Assembly (NCBI GenBank): GCA_028277545.1
Contig: JANQGB010000670.1
Span: 1-13,628, forward strand
Direction: 5' to 3'
From: Phycisphaerae bacterium
Lineage (GTDB): Bacteria > Planctomycetota > Phycisphaerae > UBA1845
DNA length: 13,628 nucleotides
The position numbers and the translations under genes were made by a program. Positions 6,848-13,628 of the stretch are shown here, one piece after another. Below the pieces are notes generated by a model. The model was given only the letters and a program-made list of their open reading frames with translations, was not told the DNA's origin and made no database searches. Each line of letters opens with the position of its first letter. Positions within the stretch are counted from its first letter, which is position 1.

Positions 6848-7099
6848 ATGCCACAACCAGACACAATTAGAGAAGCTATCCAGGAGTGCTTCCGATCACA
6901 CGGCGGCCAAGAACTGCAGGTCCAGGTGGTGGCGGCCTGGATCGATCAGCACTACCCCGGGCGGTGGAAGGACGTCGCGACGTCGATGGCCGACCTGACC
7001 ATCAGTGGCCACACGTCGTCAACCTATCGTGACAGTGACAAGTACTTAATCCGCGTCAGTACGGGCGTAGACCGCCTGAGTGATAGCCACCGGATGTAG
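6848..7099 (+). CDS. Small protein resembling the N-terminal module of the preceding nuclease
   Basis: 83 residues, with ATG 6848 preceded by GGGGAG at 6835-6840, an ideal spacing, so it is probably translated. The sequence TIREAIQECFRSHGG, WIDQHYPGRWKD and TISGHTSSTYRDSDKYLIRV follows the same order as the winged-helix-like module of the gene before it (V/I-R-x-A, GG, WI-x-x-x-YPG, then an S-x-N/G-H-x-S segment). It stops where the partner continues toward its nuclease domain. It may be a stand-alone DNA-binding regulator or antitoxin, or the stub of a larger gene that lost its effector domain. No catalytic residues are visible. Function is unknown; the resemblance is by eye. Confidence 0.65.
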   Translation: MPQPDTIREAIQECFRSHGGQELQVQVVAAWIDQHYPGRWKDVATSMADLTISGHTSSTYRDSDKYLIRVSTGVDRLSDSHRM

Positions 7100-7195
7100 T
7101 GGAGCCGGTCGATCGTATCTTGCGGTTCGAAGCTGCGCCGGGAAGTAGATCGTCGACGCGGCAGACCGGGCTCCATCGCTGCCGAGTTGTGGCCG

Positions 7196-10069
7196 TCACT
7201 CTTCCGCGGCTACGTCGGGCTCTCTGTTCAGCCTGGCCCGCCACTGTTCGGCTTGGCCCGTGTCACCAGTGGTCTCGTAGAGCCTGATCAGGGAGGCTAC
7301 GGCACGTTGAGCGCGGATACTCTGCGGCCCCACCGCAGCGGCCAGACCCTCGTAGCCGGCGAGTAACTGTTCCTCGGCCTCGGCGTGGCGACCAAGACTC
7401 AACAGGCAATCGCCAAGACGCGTCCTGGCATCCATTATTCTGTAGTGGGCGGGAGGCAGGGCTTTCTCAAGCAGGCCCACGCTCAGGCGAAACTGGCGTT
7501 CGGCTTCCGCGAAACGCCCTTGTACATAATACAGATCCGCCAGTCCCGCGTAGATCAGCGCCACCCGCGGGTGGCCGGGCGAGTAGACGCTCTCGGCGAC
7601 GCTCAACGCCTCTCGGTAGCGAAGCTCGGACTCGTCGTGAGCACCGATCGCCTTGAGCAGCGCCGCCAGGCTGGTCAGGCTGTTGGCGACCGACGGGTGC
7701 TCGTCACCGTATATTCTGCGTCGCATGGCCAGCGCCTGGCGATGGAGGCTCTCTGACTGGGTTGTGTCACCGAGATCCTTCAGAACGTTGGCCAGGTTGT
7801 TCATGGTCAGGGCCACGGTGGGATGCTCGTCCCCGTGCATGCGGCGGTAGATCGTCAGGGCCTCGCGGTTGGCCTGCTCGCTGCCCTCGAAGTCGCCCTG
7901 GACTCGGAGCAGGGCGGCCAGGCCCACCAGGCTGGCGGCCACGGCCGGGTGCTGGTCGCCAAACAACTTGCGATTGAGTTCGAGAGCTTGAGTGTAGAGT
8001 GACTCTGCCTCGGCGAACTCGCCCTGGGAATGCAGCGAGGAGCCCAGGTCGAAGAGACACTTGGCATAATCCGCCGACTGATCGTCACTCACCGTGCGCT
8101 GAATCTCGAGCGATTGGCGGTACAGGGGTTCAGACTCAGCGTAGCGGCCGCGATGATCCAGCAGCAGGGCCAGATCGTGCATGCTCCGGGCCACGGCGTA
8201 GTGCTCTTCGCCATAGAGCTCCCGTCGCACGCCCAACACCTCGACGAACAGCTTTTCGGCGGTGGCGTAGTCGCCCTTCTGCTGCAGCACGCTGGCGAGC
8301 AGTTCCTGACTGACGGCCGTGGCGCCGTGGGGTATCGGCAACAGATTCCGCTGGATGGCCAACGCCTGTCGGGCAAGCGATTCGGCCTCGTCAAACTCGC
8401 CTCGGTAGTACTCCAGTCTGGCCAGATCGGCCAGGCTGGCAGCCACTTTGGGGTGTTCTTGGCCGAACTCGGATCGACGCAGCTCCAGGGCGGCAACCAG
8501 ATGCAGTCGGGACCGCTCAAACTCCGCCAACCCACGGTAGGCCTTGCCGATGGTGCTCCGGACGTCGGATTCCACCGCGGGCTGGTCGTGCAGCAGGTGG
8601 GGCAGGTCCGTCGAGAAGTCATCCAGGAGTTGCCGCACGGTGTATTCGCGGCCCTGGACCAGGCTGGGATCGGCGGAACTGATCATCTGCTCCAGCAGGC
8701 TGGCCACAGTATTGGCACGCGTAGCCTCGCGCCGGGCTTCGAGCGCGCTGGCCTCGGCCAGCTCCCGCTGGCGGGCCTCGGCGTTTCGAGCGACAGCAGC
8801 CTGTTGCGAAGCCTCGAGGGCATCGTCCCGCTGCCGCGAGGCCTCGATCATCGCCAGGCTGGTGCCGATCAAGCCACCGCTCAAGGCCAGGAACGCCGCC
8901 GCCAAGCCGGCAACCAGGCCGGCGTGGCGCTTGGCGAACTTGCCGAGCCGATAGAACGTGCTCGGCGGGCGGGCGACGATGGGCTCGTCTGCCAGGAAGC
9001 GGCGCAGGTCGGCGGCCAGGGCCGCGGCGGTCGGGTAGCGCCGCTGCCGGTCCTTGGCCAACGCGGTGGACACGACGGTATCCAGGTCTCCCCGATAGAC
9101 CGAGTTGCGGGCCGACAGGCTGGTCGGCTCCTCGTCACGAATGATCCGGACGGCCTCGGCGATCGGCCGATCCTGAACCGCGTGGGGCAGCGAGCCGCCC
9201 AGCAGCTCAAAGAGCACCACGCCCAGCGAATAGACGTCCGACCGGGCGTCCAGTTGCGACGGATCCCCGCTGACCTGCTCGGGACTCATGTAAGCCAGTG
9301 TACCAATGAGTTGTCCCGCATGGGTCTGCAGGGTCATGGTCTGCAGGTCGGCACTGGTCGCCCGGGCCACGCCAAAGTCCAGCACCTTGGGCTGTCCGTC
9401 GGACGTAACGAGAATGTTGGCCGGCTTGAGGTCGCGGTGTATGACGCCTCGCTGGTGGGCGTGCTCGACCGCGTCACAGACGCGAACGAACACCGCCAAC
9501 CGTCGCCGCGTGTCCAGCTGGTTCTGGCGAGCGTACTGCGTGAGTGACGCCCCCTCTATGTACTCCATGGCGAAGAAGTGTCGGCGCAGGGTGCGGCCCT
9601 CGGGCGTGGCGATCTCGGTCTGACCGGCTTCGTAAATGTGGGCAATGCCAGGATGCTGCAGTCTACCCAACAGGTTGGCTTCATGCTCGAACCGTCTGGG
9701 CAGCTCGCCTGAACCCAGGCCGGCCTTGATCACTTTGAGGGCCACGGTCCGTCGCGGGTTCTGTTGCCGGGCCTGGTAGACGGTACCCATGCCGCCTTCG
9801 CCGATGATCCGAACCACCTCGTACTGCCCGATGCGCTGGGGGATACCCGGGTCCTCCGCCGGCGCCGCTTCCGGCGGCAGCGTCATGACGGGCTGATCCA
9901 TGAAAGTACCCAGCCCCGCGTCATGATTGGCCAGCAGTCTCTCGACAAGCGACAGGAGCCGGGCGTTGTCGGCACAGCGGTGATTCAGCATAGGCCCGCG
10001 GTCGCCGGGCGGGACGTCAGCGAGTTCGTCGAAAACGTCCTCGGCCTTCTTCAGCAGGGCGCTATCCAT
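7196..10069 (-). CDS. Transmembrane Ser/Thr protein kinase with C-terminal TPR array
   Basis: 957 residues from ATG 10069. A short N-terminal region typical of planctomycete kinases precedes a complete Hanks-type kinase domain (about 79-360): glycine loop GEGGMGTVY (90-98), VALK lysine (112), alpha-C Glu (about 130), HRDLKPANI (211-219), DFG (231-233), MSPE and DARSDVYSLG. One membrane helix follows (about 383-406), then an Ala/Glu/Arg-rich probable coiled coil (408-453). The rest (about 500-945) is some ten TPR units of 42 residues carrying the recurring GDEHP-x-VA and ALx(I/L)xR motifs of the kinesin-light-chain-like TPR subtype, here presumably extracytoplasmic and protein-binding. Its start overlaps the sigma factor stop by 8 bp (ATGGATAG), so it is translationally coupled and likely regulates or responds with that sigma factor. 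Upstream in-frame ATGs exist, but they lie deep inside the sigma gene. Confidence 0.95.
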   Translation of the reverse strand: MDSALLKKAEDVFDELADVPPGDRGPMLNHRCADNARLLSLVERLLANHDAGLGTFMDQPVMTLPPEAAPAEDPGIPQRIGQYEVVRIIGEGGMGTVYQARQQNPRRTVALKVIKAGLGSGELPRRFEHEANLLGRLQHPGIAHIYEAGQTEIATPEGRTLRRHFFAMEYIEGASLTQYARQNQLDTRRRLAVFVRVCDAVEHAHQRGVIHRDLKPANILVTSDGQPKVLDFGVARATSADLQTMTLQTHAGQLIGTLAYMSPEQVSGDPSQLDARSDVYSLGVVLFELLGGSLPHAVQDRPIAEAVRIIRDEEPTSLSARNSVYRGDLDTVVSTALAKDRQRRYPTAAALAADLRRFLADEPIVARPPSTFYRLGKFAKRHAGLVAGLAAAFLALSGGLIGTSLAMIEASRQRDDALEASQQAAVARNAEARQRELAEASALEARREATRANTVASLLEQMISSADPSLVQGREYTVRQLLDDFSTDLPHLLHDQPAVESDVRSTIGKAYRGLAEFERSRLHLVAALELRRSEFGQEHPKVAASLADLARLEYYRGEFDEAESLARQALAIQRNLLPIPHGATAVSQELLASVLQQKGDYATAEKLFVEVLGVRRELYGEEHYAVARSMHDLALLLDHRGRYAESEPLYRQSLEIQRTVSDDQSADYAKCLFDLGSSLHSQGEFAEAESLYTQALELNRKLFGDQHPAVAASLVGLAALLRVQGDFEGSEQANREALTIYRRMHGDEHPTVALTMNNLANVLKDLGDTTQSESLHRQALAMRRRIYGDEHPSVANSLTSLAALLKAIGAHDESELRYREALSVAESVYSPGHPRVALIYAGLADLYYVQGRFAEAERQFRLSVGLLEKALPPAHYRIMDARTRLGDCLLSLGRHAEAEEQLLAGYEGLAAAVGPQSIRAQRAVASLIRLYETTGDTGQAEQWRARLNREPDVAAEE

Positions 10070-10664
10070 GGGGATCGGTCTCGGTGGGATCGTCATCGGG
10101 TGACGACAGCAGCGTGTACAGCAGCGTCTTGGCAAAGCGCCAATCCCGCTCCACGGTGGGGACGGAGATACCCAGCGCGGCGGCGGTCTCGGCCGAGGAC
10201 AGCCCGGCGAAGTAGCGCAGCATGACGACGCGGGCCTTGCGTGGATCGGCCTGCTCCAGGCGGGTCAGCGCTTCGTTCAACGACAGGATGTCGTCCGTGG
10301 GCGGGCTGATAATCGGCTCGACCAGGTCGACACCGTCCGCATCGACGCGCTGATGGGCGCCGCCGTGCTTCACGCTGGCCTTTTTCCGGGCCTGGTCGAC
10401 CAGAATCTGCCGCATGGCCTGGGCAGCGGCGGCGAAGAAATGGCCCCGGCTGTTCCAGCCTGAATCCTCGCTGCCGATCAGCCGGACGTAGGCCTCGTGC
10501 ACCAGGGCAGTCGGTTGGAGCGTGTTGCCCGGGGGCGTGCGGGCCATCCGCGAGCGAGCCAGCTTGCGCAGTTCCTCGTAGACCAGGGGCAGTAATTCGG
10601 CTGCCGCTCGCGAATCGCCGGCCGCGGCGGCGTTGAGCACCTGAGTGACCGGTCCCGACTTCAT
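10062..10664 (-). CDS. ECF-type RNA polymerase sigma factor (planctomycete Sigma70_ECF family)
   Basis: 200 residues. Region 2 (about 20-95) includes VYEELRKLA, LQPTALVHEAYVRL and the RGHFFAAAAQAMRQILVDQA block characteristic of the Sigma70_ECF / TIGR02999-like group. Region 4 (about 127-187) has ARVVMLRYFAGLSSAETAAA and the helix-turn-helix LGISVPTVERDWRFAKTLLY. The Asp-rich tail ends DPHG. The start is set at ATG 10664, with GGGGGTAGGA just upstream on the coding strand; ATG 10688 is possible but lacks a ribosome site, and the open frame continuing to 11021 would run through the promoter. Group members usually sit beside Ser/Thr kinases rather than anti-sigma factors, as here. No anti-sigma gene is seen. 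Confidence 0.93.
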   Translation of the reverse strand: MKSGPVTQVLNAAAAGDSRAAAELLPLVYEELRKLARSRMARTPPGNTLQPTALVHEAYVRLIGSEDSGWNSRGHFFAAAAQAMRQILVDQARKKASVKHGGAHQRVDADGVDLVEPIISPPTDDILSLNEALTRLEQADPRKARVVMLRYFAGLSSAETAAALGISVPTVERDWRFAKTLLYTLLSSPDDDPTETDPHG

Positions 10665-10751
10665 CTTCGGCGTCCTACCCCCAGCCATTTTGATGGGTGG
10701 CGCAGCGGGATTTCGAACTGATCTCTGAGGGCGTTCCGTAGCGCCCCACGT

Positions 10752-10786
10752 TAATGCCCGATCTGCGGTTTGGCCCCAGGGCATTA
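10752..10786. promoter_or_regulatory. Inverted repeat TAATGCCC / GGGCATTA overlapping the -10 element
   Basis: Perfect 8-bp arms at 10752-10759 and 10779-10786, 27 bp between equivalent points. The right arm covers four bases of the TATAAT, and the other arm lies downstream of the predicted start site. This is a typical geometry for a repressor operator. Confidence 0.5.
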
Positions 10787-10791
10787 TACCA
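10783..10791 (-). promoter_or_regulatory. Extended -10 promoter element for the sigma/kinase operon
   Basis: Read on the minus strand this is TGGTATAAT, a perfect TGn-TATAAT extended -10. No good -35 is seen 16-18 bp upstream, as is usual for extended -10 promoters. Transcription would begin near 10776, leaving a leader of about 110 bases before ATG 10664. Confidence 0.55.
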
Positions 10792-10864
10792 CGTCGCCGC
10801 CGGTCTGCGGAGGGAACCGGCCCAGCTAATCCGACCGAGTCTCCGGTGCGTTCCACGTCGCCGC
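10789..10864. repeat. 12-bp direct repeat CCACGTCGCCGC, 64 bp apart, in the divergent promoter region
   Basis: Identical copies lie at 10789-10800 and 10853-10864. The first abuts the -10 element of the sigma operon; the second lies about 27 bp before the ATG of the divergent protease gene. They are candidate binding sites of a shared regulator. Confidence 0.5.
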
Positions 10865-10890
10865 GGTTGGGTGTGAGGAGTATGTAGAAG

Positions 10891-13628
10891 ATGGAAAGCA
10901 GCAAATTGCACCAACGCGGCTTGATCGGCCTGGTACTGGCTGCTGTGGCCTGTGCACTGCCCGGCACGGTTGCTACGGCCACCCTGAAGCCGCCCGTGAA
11001 GATCCAGATGGCCAACGGCACTTTGGCAGCGGAGCACGGGCTGGAGTACGCCGGCGCGTTCGAAGTCTATGTCGGCCTGCCCGGGACGATCACTGAGCTT
11101 CAGATCAAGGGTGACGGGTGGACGGTGGTGTCCGCCGAGTTCCCGACCGTATCGGGACCGGTCCCAGCCGGCGTGCTGCGGATTCCGTTCCGGGCCAGGC
11201 CGACGAATGCCGACCAGCCTATCGGCCTGAGCTTTCGCTTCGACGGCCGCCCGGTTCGGCGGTCGTTCGAAATCGGGCCCGCCCGAGTTGCACGAAATGC
11301 ACAGCGGGCCCTGCTGCGCCGAGTCGACCTACCCGGCGAGCCGAGGTTAGTGACAGAGCCGGACACTACTTCCGAACAGCAGGTACCCCTCGACCGAGGC
11401 CCGGACGCGCGGGAGTCAGGCACATCTGAAGCTCGCGGCGGGGCTATTCCGCTGCGCTTCACCGGGCGGTTCTTCTATGAGCGCGAGGATGGTCGACTGG
11501 TCGGCGCGGATAACATCAGGGTGGAGGTCATGGACGACGATGGCCTGGCCAGCGACCCGCTGGTCGACGAAGTGATCTGGTCAGGCAGGACGGACCAGCA
11601 CGGCAACTTCGACTCCGGCGTGGTCATGTGGGACGACTGCGACGTGGTGGGGTGCGACGAGCCGGACATCTATGTTCATATCGAGTGCGACACGGAGATC
11701 GCACAGGTGCAGTCGAGCGACCTCGACGAGACCGACTACTTCTGGTGGACCATCGATGACATTATCGAGAACTTCACGGGCAGCGAGGTGAACTTCGGTG
11801 ACCTGGCGCCGGCCGGCGGCAACGACGGCGCCGTTCACATCTGGAACAGCATCATCCGGGCCCATCGTTACATACTGGAGCGTAGTGGCATCAACCTGCC
11901 TATCGTCGATGTGCAGTGGCCCGAGAGCGAGGACGGCGCCTATTACATCCCCTTCTACGAGGAGATTCACATCGGTCCCAATCGCACCTGGAACGAGGGC
12001 ACGCACACGCACGAATACGGTCATCACTTCATGGAGAACCGGTCGGTCAACCCGGCAGCCGATTATTGCAACGGCTTCTGTGACGGCGACGGTTCCTGTG
12101 ACTTCGACGAGGACTGCCCGGACGAGGGACACTGCTCCTGGTGCCCGGAAAACGACCACGACGCCTTCAACGAGGGCTGGCCGGACTACCTGGGTGATGT
12201 ACTGCCCCGCGATTACGAGAATCACTACGTGTTCTTCGACGACGGCACTCCGTACCAGCCGCTGAGCCCCAAGAGCTATGAGAACCTCGACGTCTGCTGC
12301 GTGGACGACCTGACCTACGATCCGATCATCACCGAGGGCTTCGTGGCGGCGCTACTAGTGGACATCCACGACGCCAGGCAGGACGACCACAACGGCGACG
12401 GGATACGCGACCTGCTCTGCCTGGGGCCGGAGGAGATTCTCTATGTCGTCGATGTATACGAACCCATCACGGTGAATGACTTCATCGATGGCTTCCGGAC
12501 CGAGTATCCGCAGCACATGGCGCGGTTCTGGTCCACGGCGTTCAACGCTGGCGGCGCCGCCTATGTGGCGAACTTTCCGGCCGATGCCCAGCCGCCCGGC
12601 GTAGTGCCCTACTGTGACTCTTCCACCCACCCGCTCGGCGTGGGGGGCTCTTTGCCCTGTATCACCATCGAGTTCGACGTTGCCCCGGACGATGTCACGG
12701 GAACATCCCAGTACAGCGCCGTGGCCACGCAGAACCCGGCGGGCATGGATCCGGGCGAGGACGCGGCAGCGGTGTGGGGCACGGAGGACTGTCGTCTGAC
12801 AACGATTGTGCCCACCACGGGCCTGGGGGAGTGGTACATCAGCATCAAGGGCCAGGACAACGACGGCAACTGGTCCAGCCAGTGGGCGACGTTCGGACCG
12901 TTCGAGGTAATCGATTGCGACGGCAGCGGTATCCTGGACGTGTGCGACATTGACTGTAACAGCGAAGGAATTCCCGGCTGCCAGGTCGCGGACCTCTGCT
13001 CGGGTGCGGCCGGCACTTGCGGCACTGCGTCTGACTGCAACACGAACTTCATCCCCGACGCATGCGACATCGCCGATGGAACGAGTGAGGACTGCAACGA
13101 CGACGGCGTGCCGGATGAATGCCAGCCCATGAAACGCTTCCTGGCAGCCAGCGAGGGCAACGAGAGCCGCTGGGAGGTGACGGCCAACTGGGAGAACACC
13201 CAGCGGCCGGTGGATGGCGACCATGTCTGCATCCGGGATGGCATTCCGACGGAGTACGTCACCTACAAGGAGGACTACCGGCTGCTGTCGTCGCTCTCCT
13301 GCGAGATTGATTTCGAGATCGACGGGGCGATGTCTCCGTGGCCGGAGCTCGACCTCGACGGGCCCTCGTTCATCGACGGCAACCTGGCCATGAGCGGGGC
13401 CGCCACTCTGACCAACACCGACGATCTGCAGGTCGGCGGGGTCTTCAACTGGGCCGACGGCATCCTCCGAGGAAACGGAACAACGACGGTCGCCGGAGGA
13501 ATGAATCTGACCAGCGGGTCGGTCGAGATATGGTCTCCCCATCACCTGACCATCAGCGGCGGCGAGGTAAACGCCGGCGGCCGACTCATGGATTTGTACG
13601 GCAGCTCGAAGCTGACCATCGGCCAGGG
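10891..13628 (+). CDS. Large secreted zinc metalloprotease-like protein with Asp/Cys repeats (3'-truncated by window)
   Basis: Open from ATG 10891 to the window end, at least 912 residues. An in-frame TAG at 10885 and GAGGAG at 10875-10880 fix the start. Residues 1-30 form a signal peptide (K/R n-region, GLIGLVLAAVACAL core, ATA cleavage site). A beta-rich N-terminal domain and a carboxypeptidase-regulatory/transthyretin-like domain (about 188-270, ending GRTDQHGNFDSG) precede the protease core. That core has THTHEYGHHF with H374, E375 and H378, and NEGWPDYL with E428 as the likely third zinc ligand. Between them is an insert with six Cys (393, 397, 403, 409, 415, 418) and many Asp. Residues 675-745 hold repeated DC(N/D)-type calcium-like motifs ending DCNDDGVPDECQ. 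From about 746 a Gly/Thr-rich repetitive domain (WEVTANWE, then DGDHVC, then NLAMSGAATL-type strands) resembles a beta-helix surface domain. The substrate is unknown. Confidence 0.88.
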   Translation, partial: MESSKLHQRGLIGLVLAAVACALPGTVATATLKPPVKIQMANGTLAAEHGLEYAGAFEVYVGLPGTITELQIKGDGWTVVSAEFPTVSGPVPAGVLRIPFRARPTNADQPIGLSFRFDGRPVRRSFEIGPARVARNAQRALLRRVDLPGEPRLVTEPDTTSEQQVPLDRGPDARESGTSEARGGAIPLRFTGRFFYEREDGRLVGADNIRVEVMDDDGLASDPLVDEVIWSGRTDQHGNFDSGVVMWDDCDVVGCDEPDIYVHIECDTEIAQVQSSDLDETDYFWWTIDDIIENFTGSEVNFGDLAPAGGNDGAVHIWNSIIRAHRYILERSGINLPIVDVQWPESEDGAYYIPFYEEIHIGPNRTWNEGTHTHEYGHHFMENRSVNPAADYCNGFCDGDGSCDFDEDCPDEGHCSWCPENDHDAFNEGWPDYLGDVLPRDYENHYVFFDDGTPYQPLSPKSYENLDVCCVDDLTYDPIITEGFVAALLVDIHDARQDDHNGDGIRDLLCLGPEEILYVVDVYEPITVNDFIDGFRTEYPQHMARFWSTAFNAGGAAYVANFPADAQPPGVVPYCDSSTHPLGVGGSLPCITIEFDVAPDDVTGTSQYSAVATQNPAGMDPGEDAAAVWGTEDCRLTTIVPTTGLGEWYISIKGQDNDGNWSSQWATFGPFEVIDCDGSGILDVCDIDCNSEGIPGCQVADLCSGAAGTCGTASDCNTNFIPDACDIADGTSEDCNDDGVPDECQPMKRFLAASEGNESRWEVTANWENTQRPVDGDHVCIRDGIPTEYVTYKEDYRLLSSLSCEIDFEIDGAMSPWPELDLDGPSFIDGNLAMSGAATLTNTDDLQVGGVFNWADGILRGNGTTTVAGGMNLTSGSVEIWSPHHLTISGGEVNAGGRLMDLYGSSKLTIGQ
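12913..13125 (+). repeat. Asp/Cys repeat block inside the secreted protease (protein-level repeat)
   Basis: Residues 675-745 contain repeated units: DCDGSGILDVCDID, DCNTNFIPDACDIADGTS and DCNDDGVPDECQ. Spaced Asp/Asn with paired Cys suggests Ca-binding loops with disulfides. This motif is a recognised feature of planctomycete secreted proteins. Confidence 0.7.

Noticed and set aside
8030..9547. 505-codon plus-strand frame opposite the kinase gene
   Set aside because: It lies wholly antisense to the kinase and TPR region. Its Gln/Gly/Arg-rich, repeated look mirrors the TPR codons and no start signal is evident.
10665..11021. N-terminal extension of the sigma factor frame to 11021
   Set aside because: It would cross the extended -10 promoter and the coding start of the divergent protease. 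The residues are not sigma-like, and a good ribosome site precedes ATG 10664.
12355..13545. 396-codon minus-strand frame near the window end
   Set aside because: The plus-strand frame here is continuous from 10891 with signal peptide, HEYGH motif and Asp/Cys repeats, so the minus reading is a shadow.

Overview
The window looks like a GC-rich chromosomal fragment of a Planctomycetota bacterium, possibly Phycisphaerae-like. This is inferred from three things: an ECF sigma factor of the planctomycete-expanded type overlapping a giant Ser/Thr kinase with TPR repeats; a very large secreted protein with the Asp/Cys repeats (DCN-x-(D/N)-G-x-PD-x-C type) that are abundant in that phylum; and generally GC-rich coding sequence. 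No rRNA or tRNA gene, CRISPR array or recognisable insertion sequence was seen.

Left part (1-3646, + strand): two housekeeping genes. The first is the 3' two thirds of the homodimeric pyruvate dehydrogenase E1 gene (aceE). The second is a complete typA/bipA ribosome-associated GTPase, best started at a TTG behind a good Shine-Dalgarno sequence.

Middle part (3647-7195): an accessory stretch with mixed codon use and long gene-free segments rich in inverted repeats. It holds (i) a DUF3800 protein whose stop codon overlaps the start of a small protein that I tentatively place among the BECR-fold (barnase/EndoU/colicin E5/RelE-like) nucleases; (ii) a two-domain protein with an N-terminal winged-helix-like module and a C-terminal NucS-type PD-(D/E)XK nuclease; and (iii) a small orphan protein resembling that N-terminal module. 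Two or three putative nucleases side by side between core genes suggests a defence, toxin-antitoxin or mobile-element cargo island. This is the best candidate here for an undescribed system, but the functional link is inference.

Right part (7196-13628): a signalling and secretion locus. On the minus strand, an ECF sigma factor gene overlaps by 8 bp a 957-residue transmembrane Ser/Thr kinase with about ten C-terminal TPR units. Divergently, on the plus strand, begins a large secreted zinc metalloprotease (HEYGH motif) that runs off the window end (at least 912 residues). The 226-bp divergent region holds an extended -10 promoter for the sigma/kinase operon, an 8-bp inverted repeat overlapping that -10, and a 12-bp direct repeat 64 bp apart. 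This suggests, but does not prove, that the sigma/kinase pair and the protease are co-regulated.
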